From Glandiceps talaboti (lineage: Eukaryota > Hemichordata > Enteropneusta > Spengelidae): a stretch of 44,000 nt of DNA. The DNA lies in the NCBI RefSeq assembly GCF_964340395.1, contig NC_135570.1, positions 2,816,001 through 2,860,000 of the forward strand, written 5' to 3'. Position 1 is the first letter of the stretch; every line of letters begins with the position of its first letter. Below are positions 21,113-32,574 of this stretch, piece after piece. Below the pieces are notes generated by a model that did not search any database, was not told the origin of the DNA, and saw only the letters and a list, made by a program, of their open reading frames with translations. Made by a program: the position numbers and the translations under genes.

Positions 21113-23476
21113 CAGGGCTCGAAATTCGCGGTAGTCCCGCTGGAAATCTGCTCTCCGGCCCGGGCCCTTCCGGTTCTTCTCGGAGTCGGAGTACAGTACA
21201 CTCTCGGTACAGCACTGCTGCAGTAACTAAATTCCATAACATGAATGACCGCTTTAACTTTCAACTTGACAGAGACACAGTTGTAATGGTGTTTGATAAA
21301 ATTTTATGCTGATGAGAACTGTTAACTTGGTATACACCTACAGATTCATTTATTCTTGAACGATGCCTAAAACATTCCGTGTGTAAACCACGCTCACGCA
21401 ACCCCTGAGAGCATGCAGTGGTGAATGGTAAATTCACGTAATGCATTCAATCTAGTAGTAGTAGCAAAGCTCAAAAGAAAGTTGAAGTTTTACGTGAGAA
21501 TGAAATGGTGACATGATGATTTGAATTTATCTGAGTGAAGTTTTCAGCATGGACCGTCTGCTGATGTGGTCTTAGGCTCTGTTTGATTATCTCTTCGCCC
21601 ATGAATGGAAGGGGCTTTGCCGTAATGGCCGTCATGTATTACAGGGTTCGCACGGTCCTGGAAAACCCTGGAATTTCAAACCCTCCCTGGAAAACCCTGG
21701 AAAAATGCGCCCTACCCCTGGAAAACCCTGGAAAATGATCATGTTCAATCGATCGATTAATATTGACGATCGTCATGTCCGTGCTCGAGCCACCCATTCA
21801 TATGATTCTGAATCTCGTAAATGTGAAATCGCGAAAATATTTTCAAAGTCTTTCGCCACGCTGGGTGATGAATCAAAATTCACGCCGATTGAACCCAGAC
21901 AGTCAAGCGATCGTTCCACGAGACACTTTGCCCCACAGACCGTGCGTATTAGTTGAATGGGCGCCACAGTGTTTCTTTCGATCTTGCATATATTGCTACT
22001 CCGTACATCTCCCAGTCGTCATTTCAGGGACATGATATTGTAACAGTCCCGGCTGGGGTAACATGTACAGTAGGTCTGTTAACAAGATTATCGTAACACT
22101 GTAGCGAGTATCAAAGCATCATCAACCTCGATTAGAAATTGTTACAAGTTAGGCGCACGAGTCGACTGATACTACAAGCTAGGGCTAGGGCCTAGGGAAG
22201 TGCAGTTGAATTTCCGGGTTGTGGAAGTACGGTTGTGACTTTTATTTCGTCGATAAATGGGTATTTGTGTTACATGTTCTAAAAGAATAAACTACTGTTT
22301 TATGTTGTCGGTACAGTAACATTCGTCAATGGTCAAGTTGAGTTGAGAAATCACGATGTTCCGCAACTCGTGGCATCCGTATATAAACATCGAGACGCAA
22401 TCGATGAATGTATTCAGTTATTCATAGCTCGAAATTTCGTTACGTAAATGACGTTTTTATTCAAAATTTTGAAGAAAAAAATTATTTTAGGTGGCTTATA
22501 AATCTAGAACATCAAACCAAACAATAACGAGGACAAACTTTAGTTTTTAATTTATTTTTCTGGATATGTCTGAATTAGACTGACGAATGTTGCGACTCAA
22601 TCTTACACGATCAATGCACCAGCTTGACGAAACGGCTACTTTGGGGGTAGGACAGAGGTTTCTCCGTTAATCTTAGCGTGTAAACATGGTTTTGAAACCA
22701 ATATCTTGCATAGTGTCGATTGTCTTTAAAATGTTTTGTGACATATGGGAACTGTTGTTGATTTTTCTCGTCCACATCAGACAATTAAATGTCATTCAAA
22801 AAATATACTTTAGTGTCAACACCCCTGGAAAAAGGCCAAAATCAATATGAATACCCCTGGAAAACTGACGAAAAACCCCTGGAAAGTCCTGGAATTTTGT
22901 TTTGCTTTAAGTGTACGAACCCTGTATTAGTACAAATCCTGTCTAACCCGTCTGTTAATAAGTAACCAATCACGTGGATAGATAATGATAACAGCACATA
23001 GTTTCTAAACTACCCAAGACGTAGTCTCCACATCAGGAAATGGCCATGGGGCTTATGAAACTGTTTATACGTTTTCCATATGTTGAATCATATTCAAATT
23101 TTACAGGTCTCACTGCACCAAGAGATTTAGATAATAGTTACAAGTACGAACTGCGACTTCATGTTTTTTCTTCATTGCAATGATAATCGTACGTTGTAAC
23201 AGTAAGCCTCATACGGTCCCTCTTTATGACACGTCCCCAGAGACAGATACATGCAAAAAATTGGCATGAAATACACACAAATAACGTGTTACTGTGACTC
23301 TTTAGTTATTCAATCAAACATCGAATTCAATACATCATATAGTTACATATATACACAGACACCATTAATTTAGGAATGTATGCATATGGGCTACCAGTCA
23401 TTGCTCTCGGGCTACCAAATTTAAAAGACGGTAGCCCACTTGGGCTACCAAGAAAAAAAACGAATTTCGAGCCCTG
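21113..23476. mobile_element. hAT-like DNA element with 5-bp TSD (outer element of nest)
   Basis: Left end CAGGGCTCGAAATTCG and right end CGAATTTCGAGCCCTG are near-perfect inverted repeats. TGACT precedes (21108-21112) and follows (23477-23481), a 5-bp target duplication. CAGGG...CCCTG ends fit hAT-type elements, and a hAT subgroup with 5-bp duplications is known; membership is inferred. I see no transposase frame, so it is non-autonomous or decayed. It is interrupted by another element at 21642-22924, leaving about 1.08 kb of its own sequence. An independent relative is at 40769-41061. Confidence 0.75.
21642..22924. mobile_element. Nested DNA element with CAGGGTTCG ends and TATTA TSD
   Basis: It begins CAGGGTTCGCACGGTCCTGG and ends GTGTACGAACCCTG, so the outer 13-14 bases are inverted. 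TATTA is found just before (21637-21641) and just after (22925-22929). Repeated CCTGGAAAACCCTGGAA motifs lie at the left end, and a mirrored CCCCTGGAAA series lies inside the right end. No recognisable transposase was found; the frame at 21705-21956 resembles nothing I know. It inserted into the 21113-23476 element and is therefore younger. Confidence 0.78.
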
Positions 23477-23886
23477 TGACTATTACCATTGCTAAGGTCA
23501 AATAAAATGAACAGCGCCCCCACGTATCCATTTATGTTTATCTTTTGTTTTCATGTCTGGTTATAAAGTGACTGATGTTCAAAAGCCCATTACAGTATTT
23601 TGTGTTCAAATTATGGTGTCTTCACAGGTGTGATATGAGCATAAAACATGGCCTGAATATTCCTGATGGATGTTTTTTAATGGTTCTGATTGGACATTTG
23701 AAAATCCAAGATGGCCGCCATAATCTGTCATTGTTTTTCATGTTTTGCCAATGATTTGATGCAACCAATCATCTCAGGCAAAGTGGGGTATACTTCCTCC
23801 ATAAAAATTGATTATGTTTCTTTAAGGGAGAACCAAGATACACAGAGTGAAAAGCAAAACTAAATTTAAAAACATTTTTTTTCTAG
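23477..23886. other. Pseudogene intron, nothing recognised
   Basis: No CDK11 exon was seen here despite the missing middle of the kinase domain. Confidence 0.5.
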
Positions 23887-24080
23887 GTCTTTAACATACA
23901 ACCCCGGTATGAGACGTATCACTGCAGACACAGCATTAGAACATGAATATTTCAAAGACTCACCTCTACCAATAAATGAGTCTGATTTCCCTACATGGCC
24001 AGCCAAAAGTGAGCAGCCGAGAAACACTGAGAGAAACAAGTCCTAAAGCTCCTGAAGGTGGAATGAATTTCAACAAATTG
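23887..24080 (+). pseudogene. CDK11: CDK11 pseudo-exon c (kinase C-lobe end)
   Basis: It reads SLTYNPGMRRITADTALEHE, then YFKDSPLPI and FPTWPAKSEQ, matching CDK11 LTYFPGRRISAEDGLKHEYF and FPTWPAKSEQ. After SEQ there is one extra base, so the family continuation TSPKAPEGG is in the next frame; read directly it stops at 24043-24045. Acceptor TTTCTAG and donor GTAAGT are kept. Confidence 0.9.
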
Positions 24081-24740
24081 GTAAGTCATAGTGCACATCA
24101 AATCTTTTAATCAAACGACAGTAAAAGTAACAGTCAAAAGAAAATCGCGAAGTGTACACGACATCAGATTGAGTTCACATCTTGACTGTCCAATACGTTG
24201 CTGGGGTGTCCTTATCATAATTCTCCTTACAACTGTAGGCAATGTAGGATGGTGCAGTGGAAATCAAATCAAGTGAATCACCTACTGTTGCCATGTGACA
24301 TCTGGTATATGTAAATATGGTGCTGATATATGTAACATAATGCCCAACCTCAAAAACCTTAGAAAAATCCTGTAAACTACATCTCACTAATACATCCATG
24401 ATCTATGAGAGCTACCTTATCATCCCTTCGCTTACAACTGTAGGCACAGTGTTGTGGAAATCAAATCAAATGAATCTCACCTGTTGCCAATAGACATCGG
24501 GTATACCTGTACATATATGTAAAGGTGTTGTTGTGTAATCTCCAACTTATGGGGGCCAAATGTAAACATTCACACCTGTCTAAGAGCTATCTGCAGATTT
24601 TGATCATACCATGTCCAAAAAAAAATTGGGGAAAGTAAATTGAACGTTTTGACTCTTATTTCGAACACAGCAGAACCAGTGATGTAACTAGACATGTGTT
24701 GTCGTGATGGAGAATGGCCAGAGTGCATATTTCATATTTT
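24081..24740. other. Pseudogene intron with local repeats
   Basis: GTAGGCAATGTAGGATGGTG / GTAGGCACAGTG and CATCTGGTATATGTA / CATCGGGTATACCTG suggest a diverged duplication (about 24210-24340 and 24427-24515). Positions 24612-24740 contain a reversed piece of the 4021-4325 element family. Confidence 0.5.
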
Positions 24741-25538
24741 TAGCTCCGCTGTCAGCGAAAGCTGAAAGCGTAGCTTTACATGTAGGTATAGGTTGTATAG
24801 AGTATAGAGTGTATAGGTGAATCATAGGTGTCCGTCAAACTTTTATATTTTCACTATCTTCTCTGAAAGTAACAGCCAGAATACTTCAATATTTGGTGTG
24901 CATGTTCCCTGGGGGAGGCTATTCAGATTTGTTCATGCCAAGTTGATCTGTGCCATTTTCAATTTTTTATGATTTTTTTTCCAAAAATTACATTTTTATC
25001 AACTCCTCATAAACTTCAAGTCAGATTGCTTTGATATCTGGTGTGTTGATGCACAGAGGGTAGCTTACTTAGATGTGTTAATTTCAAGTCAGCATGTCTT
25101 CTCTTCTATTTTTTATGATTTTTTTTTTGTAATTTGAAAAAAAAAATGAATATGTTAATGAGCATTATGACCGACGCCATATTGGAAATCAGTCCGCGAG
25201 ACTTTAGGTAAAGTGCAACTTTTCAAAAGACACTAATGACGTCAAACAAGCAATGTAATATGTTCTATAGTCTTAATTCTACGCATTGTGTGCCCAAATG
25301 ACAAATATTTGTTCGAAAAAGGGTTGTAAACTTCAATCCAAATTCTCCACCCCTCCTACAGAATGGTTCATTCCAGTATATGCACCTCATGATCAAGTGA
25401 GAGGTTACTAAAATGCCCATTGCAGGTAGTCCGACGGAATAGTGTCTTTTCAATAGGTATATTAGGGAGCTCAGAATTCAAACCACCGGCTATAGGAATT
25501 TACGGTCATAGTAAAATTCATTTGATTTTTAATTTCTA
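24741..25538. mobile_element. Left part of a large TAGCTCCGCTG repeat
   Basis: It starts TAGCTCCGCTGTCAGCG. The complement ACAGCGGAGCTA occurs at 27605-27616 and 29736-29747, at the ends of the following tandem units, so 24741-29747 may be one element with 12-bp inverted ends. The text after the start (GGTGTCCGTCAAACTTTTAT, CTTCTCTGAAAGTAACAGCC) recalls a repeat type common in marine invertebrate genomes. No coding frame was recognised. Confidence 0.55.
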
Positions 25539-27643
25539 ATTTTGACCAACTCCGGTTGTCTATTCGCGATAAAATTACGATTAGTTTGGAAACGGGGTAG
25601 ATTTTCTATGATTCCGTGTCATAAAAGCTTATCATGTGTTGTGTAGTATTCGAAAAGCACACCCGGTGGGAAAGTCGTCCAACAGGCGATCTCGCACCAT
25701 TGCTGTACTACGTGGCACTTTATTCTGGCGGGGTGTCTCTTGAAAACGGGAATAGCGAAGGGTGAGCCAATCAAGTGAGACCTTTCAAATGTAGCTAATA
25801 TTATAGCCAATAAATTAGTTGTACGATGATATGTGTATAATAAGGGTAAGACTGGCCTCCACACTGTAACAAGTAAATTAGTAAAGTTGAAATCTTTGTC
25901 GCACGATTTCGTATTTATGTACGGATGCGGTCTTTCTAAACAGTAATTTTTAGATCAGTTAGTATTTAAACTACGTTTCTGAGTTAATTATTCGGTAGGT
26001 TATTGACGAGCTCCCTTTGTAAAAACGCTGTACAAATTGGATGTCCTGGCCCGGCCACGTTCAACGGAACTAAGTGAAGCTCAATCATAATGGTGGCTGT
26101 CAAAATCGAAGGCGCAATTTGACCGTATTGTTATTTCAGTGAGTTTATTCAGCAAGAAAACAACGTGTTCTATGTCTTTGTACTTCCTACATGATGTGAT
26201 GATCGTTTTTTTTACCGGTACAACTTACAGCCTACAATGAAACTGCTAACTTGGCTAGTAATACTGACACGATTCCGTGTTCCGTGTTCATGTTTTGGGG
26301 CACATTTCTAAATACACGAAACCAGTTATTGAATGTGTAGTGGATATTGATATTCAGTTTGAAAAATTAAAATCCTGAACTTTATTTTGCGAACGGTTTT
26401 GTCATTTCTTAGTAATTATAGGGCCGACTGTATCACGTTTAACGTTTATGTCAACCCGGAAGTACATAGACACGAAAATAGACGAAGTGACTTGTACAGT
26501 AATTAGTAACAAAATTTTGCTGTAACTGCTGATAACCTTCAAATTTATTTATTTTTATGTTGTATATACATTCTAATATGCACTAAGGACAACACTATAA
26601 AGACTTGCTCCATGGGAAGGTAATTTTTTGTCTTTTAAAAATGCAATTGTTAGATCAATGTGTACCAGAAATGTTATGTAGTATTTAAGCTAGAAATAAG
26701 ACCACATATCTTATTACTCCCCCCCCCCCCTCATTAAGACAAACTACTCACATAAAGCAACAAAAAAAGAGAAGAAGCTCCAAAACATAAAAAAAGAGAA
26801 TAAAATTACAGTAAGGAGTTGATGATGCACAAACAACTACAAAGAAATAGACAGTTCAATTACAACACAGGGTTTGAAATAAATATGGGGTTTGGAAAAG
26901 TGAATTAGAAGTAGAGCAAAAACTAAGAGAGATGAAGAGCCTAAGTGAACAAGCGAAAGCACTTAAAGATAGGACCACCACATTTTTTGCAGGACTACTA
27001 CGTTATCAATTTTACTAGTCCTGTGGGATAGTGACTTTTTTACTCCAGTGTCGAACCCTGATTTGGCTGAGAATGACTCTCTTTCGGGTACTTGGGATTG
27101 TCGCCGTACGGAAACTAAGATGGCGATTAATACATTTCTTCCCTATATATATCTACTACAACTAGTACAAGTTGAATGTTGTTGACTTGGTAAATTTGTT
27201 AGAAAATTGAAATTCAAATTGCCTCAAAATTATTTTAGATCCCTAGTTTATTTCATTCATCATTAAAATTTTCCAGGGTTAAAGCTGTAAGACACTGGAA
27301 TTATTTATAGCCAACCTCAAAATCCTCTTTTTTTTTCTTTTTCTTGTGTGCATTTCCCAGTCATTTTTTTCAGAGATTTTGTGCAATTTTTCATAACAGT
27401 AGATTTTTGTTATAAAATGGTGACTATGGTATAAAAGTACAATACATTACCAACTTTCTGTGTAAAATGTGTTTTATAGTGAGACTTCATATGAAACAAC
27501 TAACCACTTTATTGCATCGCTAAAACAAAACTGCATAGTGAAGAGCTGAAGAACTGAACCACTTCTACATGTCACCAAAATAAAAAATGAAATAAAAAAA
27601 CAAAACAGCGGAGCTATTCTGACCGATAGGTCGCTTGTTTGCT
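25539..27643 (+). repeat. 2.1-kb tandem duplication, copy 1
   Basis: The unit begins ATTTTGACCAACTCCGG and ends after CTGACCGATAGGTCGCTTGT. Copy 2 follows directly, period 2105 bases. Differences are few (a few percent, with some short indels). The unit includes two CCAAT boxes near 25766 and 25805, an ETS-like CCGGAAGT near 26457, a poly-C run near 26720 and a minus-strand frame of about 60-80 codons, conserved between copies but unrecognised. Confidence 0.95.
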
Positions 27644-29770
27644 ATTTTGAGCAACTCCGGTTGTCTATTCGCAATAAAATTACGATTAGTTTGGAAACGG
27701 GGTAGATTTTCTATGATTCCGTGTCATAAAAGCTTATGTGTTGTGTAGTTTTCGAAAAGCACACCCGGTGGGAAAGTCGCCCAACAGGCGATCTCGCACC
27801 ATTGCTGTACTACGTGGCACTTTATTCTGGTGGGGTGTCTCTTGAAAACGGGAATAGCGAAGGGTGAGCCAATCAAGTGAGACCTTTCAAATGTAGCTAA
27901 TATTATAGCCAATAAAATTAATTGTACGATGATATGTGTATAATAAGGGTAAGGCTGGCCTAGTGCCGCTACACTGTAACAAGTAAATTAGTAAAGTTGA
28001 AATCTTTATCGCACGATTTCGTATTTATGTACGGATGTGTAGTCTTTGTAAACAGTAATTTTTAGATCAGTTAGTATTTAAACTACGTTTCTGAGTTAAT
28101 TATTCGGCAGGTTATTGACGAGCTCCCTTTGTAAAAACGCTGTACAAATTGGATGTCAGCGCAGCGTTCGCCCGGGCTCGGCCACGTTCAACGGAACTAA
28201 GTGAAGCTCGATCATAATGGTGGCTGTCAAAATCGAAGACGCAATTTGACCGTATTGTTATTTCAGTGAGTTTATTCAGCAAGAAAATGTGTTCTATGTT
28301 TTTGTACTTCCTACATGATGTGATGATCGTCTTTTTTACCGGTACAACTTACAGCCTACAATGAAACTGCTAACTTGGCTAGTAACACTGACACGATTCC
28401 GTGTTCCGTGTTCATGTTTTGGGGCACATTTCTAAATACACGAAACCAGTTATTGAATGTGTAGTGGATATTGATATTCAGTTTGAAAAATTAAAATCCT
28501 GAACTTTATTTTGCGAACGGTTTTGTCATTTCTTAGTAATTATAGGGCCGACTGCATCACGTTTAACGTTTATGTCAACCCGGAAGTACATAGACACGAA
28601 AATAGACGAAGTGACTTGTACATGTAATTAGTAACAAAATTTTGCTGTAACCGCTGATAACCTTCAAATTTATTTATTTTTATGTTGTAAATACATTCTA
28701 ATATGCACTAAGGACAACACTATAAAGACTTGCTCTATGTAAGGTAATTTTTTGTCTTTTAAAAATGCAATAGTTAGATCAATGTGTACCAGAAATGTTA
28801 TGTAGTATTTAAGCTAGAAATAAGACCACATAATATCTTATTATCCCCCCCCCCCCCCAATTAAGACAAACTACTCACAGAAAGCAACAAAAAAAGAGAA
28901 GAAGCTCCAAAACATAAACAAGAGAATAAAATTACAGTAAGGAGTTGATGATGCACAAACAACTACAAAGAAATAGACAGTTCAATTACAACACAGGGTT
29001 TGAAATAAATATGGGGTTTGGAAAAGTGAATTAGAAGTAGAGCAAAAACTAAGAGAGATGAAGAGCCTAAGTGAACAAGTGAAAGCACTTGAAGATAGGA
29101 CCACCACATTTTTTGCAGGACTACTACGTTATCAATTTTCCTAGTCCTGTGGGATAGTGACTTTTTTACTCTAGTGTCGAACCCTGAATTGGCTGAGAAT
29201 GACTCTCTTTCGGGTACTTGGGATTGTCGCCGTACGGAAACTAAGATGGCGATTAATACATTTCTTCCCTATATATATCTACTACAACTAGTACAAGTTG
29301 AATGTTGTTGACTTGGTCACTAGTAAATTTGTTAGAAAATTGAAATTCAAATTGCCTCAAAATTATTTTAGATCCCTAGTTTATTTCATTCATCATTAAA
29401 ATTTTCCAGGGTTAAAGCTGTAAGACACTGGAATTGTTTATAGCCAACCTCAAAATCCTCTTTTTTTTTCTTTTTCTTGTGTGCATTTCCCAGTCATTTT
29501 TTTCAGAGATTTTGTGCAATTTTTCATAACAGTAGATTTTTGTTATAAAATGGTGACTATGGTATAAAAGTACAATACATTACCAACTTCTGTGTAAAAT
29601 TTGTTTATAGTGAGACATCATATGAAACCACTAATCACTTTATTGCATCGCTAAAACAAAACTGCATAGTGAAGAGCTGAAGAACTGAACCACTTCTACA
29701 TGTCACCAAAATAAAAAATAAAATAAAAAAAAAAAACAGCGGAGCTATTCTGACCGATAGGTCGCTTGTT
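27644..29770 (+). repeat. 2.1-kb tandem duplication, copy 2
   Basis: It aligns end to end with copy 1. It has a GC-rich extra CGCAGCGTTCGCCCGGG near 28159 where copy 1 is shorter, and an extra GTGCCGCT near 27963. No gene was identified in either copy. Confidence 0.95.
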
Positions 29771-30383
29771 TGTTCTATGTGGCATGTGAATGGTATAATG
29801 GGCTTTAACACCGCTGCACCAGTGATAAAATAAAAAAATTATTTTTATTAAATTTTTGGCTATATAAAATTATATAATTTGATTATTAAATTATAATCAA
29901 ACGTCTTTAATAATCTCCCAGTGATGTCAAACTAGTCAAAAGATTCATGTTGATTTTATATTCAGTGTCTGCATATTATACTTCGCACAAGCCAAGTTAA
30001 AGACATTCACACAAAAAATATGGACTTTATACCGTGGTCTTCCTACATCATGGCAATGTAGTCAAAGATTCATGTCGATTTTGTATTCAGTGTCTGCATA
30101 TTATACTTCGCACAAGCCAAGTTGAAGACATTCAAACGAAAAATATGGAATTTATACCGTGGTCTTCCTACATCATGGCAATGTCATTGGTTCTTCATTG
30201 CTCAAAATCAAATGTTCAAAGTCACCACTATTTTGTTTTAATTTTTCATAAATTATGCACGTAGAATTTTGCTTTCCTCAGCTGGAAATTTTGAAAATAG
30301 TGTTTCACTCTTCATCTTTTAGCTTGAAAAAACTAATGTAGTGCAAAATACTAAACCTTTCATTTGTTTATTATTTTGTACAG
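29771..30383. repeat. Intron with a 125-bp tandem duplication
   Basis: From 29935 and again from 30060, GTCAAAAGATTCATGT / GTCAAAGATTCATGT, then TTCAGTGTCTGCATATTATA, then CCGTGGTCTTCCTACATCAT repeat in order (29935-30190). A weaker match to the AAAAATATGGAATATTTAC family is embedded. Confidence 0.85.
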
Positions 30384-30485
30384 TGTGAAGACGATGCTGA
30401 CATTGATAAAGGATTCAGACTCACATTGGCTTCCCAGGGATCATCAGCTAAAGGAACGAGCCAATCTGAAATTTCGATCTTTTGA
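30384..30485 (+). pseudogene. CDK11: CDK11 pseudo-exon d (C-terminus)
   Basis: It reads CEDDADIDKGFRLTLASQGS, then SAKGTSQSEISIF and a TGA stop at 30483-30485. This follows the CDK11 C-terminal tail pattern (GDDDLKETGFHLTTTNQG...F stop). Acceptor TTGTACAG. It is in phase 0, matching the end of exon c (MNFNKL). This exon itself is open. Confidence 0.75.
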
Positions 30486-31536
30486 CACACAGACTTGAAA
30501 AGTACTTTATTATATATAGATTGAGATTGAGTCAACAGAATAATATTGGTCATTTGCCTACACAAGCCAAATACGCCATAGTCCAGATACCTAAGTTCTG
30601 CCATTTTGCAGGTAAGCACCACAAGAGGGCACCCCAGATTTGGCCAAGTGAAAGCTACAATTCTTTATCATGGCTGCTGATCGATTGTTTGGCTGTGCAT
30701 GAAACTGTGAACAAATTGTTCAGAAGTGGTTAAATGAGCAATACAGTACATGAATATCAGGTGAGAACTAGATGTCACATGGAGACATGATTCAGTTAGT
30801 CTTAAGAAGCATGCAACAAGCAACAGGATATATTTCAGTCAGTTATTTTACAATGCCATTCACAATGTTGTCAAACTTAGCATTCTGAAAATGCTACGAA
30901 ATGGTTATGTAGGATGAATAACATTTATTTATCTACTGTCAAAAATATTTTGATCTTTCACCCAAGTTACTCTCCGAAACATGATATGCAGTGAATTTTG
31001 AAGTGCGCCCCCAATGGTGATTGTATTGTGTTCTTTTGTTTATTAGTCTAACAGTGAGAGGTGTCTTTGTATGTAAATTTTAGCTCACCCTGCATCTTCT
31101 TACAACATCCTCACTTAGTCTCCAGGGACCAGGGTAAAACAGGAATTAAGTACAGCTTCTTCACAGTACACAATGATGTTCTCATGCTTATCAAATTGTA
31201 AAGCAGTGACTTTCATAGTAGCTTTAACCAGTCAGAATGTACCACTCCATTCCAAGGTGAAACTGGGATATCACTGAAGGTTCCTTATTTTACCCAAACG
31301 GTGACCAATTAAATTATTCTACATATCTCATCGTAACAACTTAATGCAGTCAAGGATATTTCTGCCTTTAGTACAGTTGTATTGATTACTGTTATGAAAT
31401 TACTCTTAGAAAATAGGGTTGACATTTATATTTGTACTTGGAATATATTGAACAAAGTCTAGTAAGAATTATAGTAGTCTTTATTTGGAGTGGTACATTA
31501 TAATTAGTTAAAGCTACTATGAAAGTTAATTTGTGT
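30486..31536. other. Downstream of CDK11 copy, nothing recognised
   Basis: No exon was seen. GTAGCTTTAAC near 31220 and GTTAAAGCTACTATGAAAG near 31507 form a distant inverted pair that may mark a decayed element. Confidence 0.4.
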
Positions 31537-31695
31537 CATTTATTTTGAAATTGTTTCAAAATTATAGTCAAATAAATTTTGTAATAAAGAATCATTTGTG
31601 GTGTAGCAAAAAAAAAGTTAACACTTACATTTATTTTGAAATTGTTTCAAATTTATAGTCAATAAAAGAATGTTCTAATAAAGAATTATTTGCAA
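31537..31695. repeat. Tandem duplication containing AATAAA sites
   Basis: CATTTATTTTGAAATTGTTT at about 31537 and 31628, followed in both by TATAGTCAA(A)TAAA and TAATAAAGAAT. The paired AATAAA motifs could serve as a polyadenylation site for plus-strand transcripts. Confidence 0.75.
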
Positions 31696-31704
31696 CTCTT
31701 TTTT

Positions 31705-31872
31705 CCAACTCCTACTCTACTCTAACTCCTACTCCTACTCCTACTCCTACTCCAACTCCTACTCCAACTCCTACTCCTACTCCAACTCCAACTCCAACTT
31801 GCCGGTCTAGGAATTGAACTCAGGACTCTGTCTTGCCAGTCCACAATCTTACCCACTACTCTGTCGGGTCCC
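31705..31872 (-). mobile_element. tRNA-derived SINE with hexamer tail (minus strand)
   Basis: On the minus strand the tRNA-like part includes AGTAGTGGGTAAGA (worn A box), GACTGGCAAGACAGAGTCC and GAGTTCAATTCC (B box), at about 31800-31872. It is followed by a (GGAGTT/GGAGTA)n tail covering about 31705-31800. An oligonucleotide repeat tail after a tRNA-like head is typical of SINEs. Confidence 0.65.
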
Positions 31873-31941
31873 CCCCTTTTACATATGTGTTTTTATCACT
31901 TATATCTATTACAATCACCAAGTGAATGAAAAAAAATCTCT

Positions 31942-32021
31942 AAACCAGAACAGGAATTGAACCTGAAACTTTACAGGCTAAGGGTTTGAAGTCAGAACCT
32001 TAACCACTGTGCCACATGGGT
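31942..32021 (-). mobile_element. tRNA-like SINE head (minus strand)
   Basis: On the minus strand TGGCACAGTGGTTAAG fits the pol III A box and GGTTCAATTCC fits the B box perfectly, about 35 bases apart. The ends do not pair as an acceptor stem, so it is not an intact tRNA. It has the same orientation as the SINE 70 bases away. Confidence 0.65.
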
Positions 32022-32528
32022 TGTGTGATGATATACATTACTTTAAACCCTACATATTTAAAGGATATTAATTATATAGAAATATTAGCACATTACTCGA
32101 TTTTTGCCGACAATCTGCCGAACACTGCATTGGTTGCTATTGCAAGTAAGACTTTCTGTAGTGTAGTATCTGCTTTAGTCACACTGAAATAAAACACAAT
32201 TTTTTCTTATGGAAAAAATGAAAATATTTTTTTATTACTTGGTAATGCAAAGTAATTTGAAAAAATAGAGAGTACATAACTACTTGTCAAAATTAGCATG
32301 TGAAAAAGTCTTTGATACTGATCATAAAAATAAAATGGGAGAGTTGAGCAAATAAATATTACCCCTCTGATAGAAAAATGATTGGACATTGCAAGTGAAA
32401 TATTTTCATACCCTATTACATAGATATCAAATATTGTATTTCAATTTGTTTTCATTTCTAGTGTATGTCTCTCACAAAATATTCTATTTTCTCAATATTG
32501 CAGAGAAGGCTATTAATGAGCTGTGATG
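32022..32528. other. Intergenic, nothing recognised
   Basis: AT-rich sequence without exon or clear repeat. Confidence 0.4.
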
Positions 32529-32574
32529 GACATTTTGTATCCATGGTTACAGACATTTTGTATCCATGGTTACA
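32529..32574. repeat. Perfect 23-bp tandem duplication
   Basis: GACATTTTGTATCCATGGTT plus ACA occurs twice back to back. Confidence 0.9.

Larger units (their letters stand above)
19607..30485 (+). pseudogene. CDK11: CDK11 (PITSLRE kinase) partial pseudogene
   Basis: Four exons of a CDK11-type cyclin-dependent kinase are recognisable in order, at 19607-19696, 20509-20729, 23887-24080 and 30384-30485. They keep GT/AG splice sites, so this is a duplicated (not retroposed) copy. The N-terminal region, the glycine loop and PITSLRE helix exons, and all exons between GAK (20729) and SLTY (23887) are missing, including the part of the lobe after the APE motif. Three of four exons carry frame breaks: about three in the first, an 8-base loss in the second, and one extra base in the third. 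The last exon is open. P4HA and MAD2 in the same window are clean, so the damage is not sequence quality. It begins directly after the inverted repeat arm. Confidence 0.85.

Noticed and set aside
25619-27912. Minus-strand frame conserved in both 2.1-kb units
   Set aside because: Conservation is expected because the whole unit was recently duplicated. Its ends differ between copies and it resembles no family.
24741-29747. Calling 24741-29747 an LTR retrotransposon from the 2.1-kb direct repeats
   Set aside because: The repeats are adjacent with nothing between them, with no reverse transcriptase, primer-binding site or TG...CA ends.
31942-32021. A functional tRNA gene
   Set aside because: A and B boxes are present but no acceptor stem pairs and no proper anticodon arm is seen; a SINE head is the better reading.
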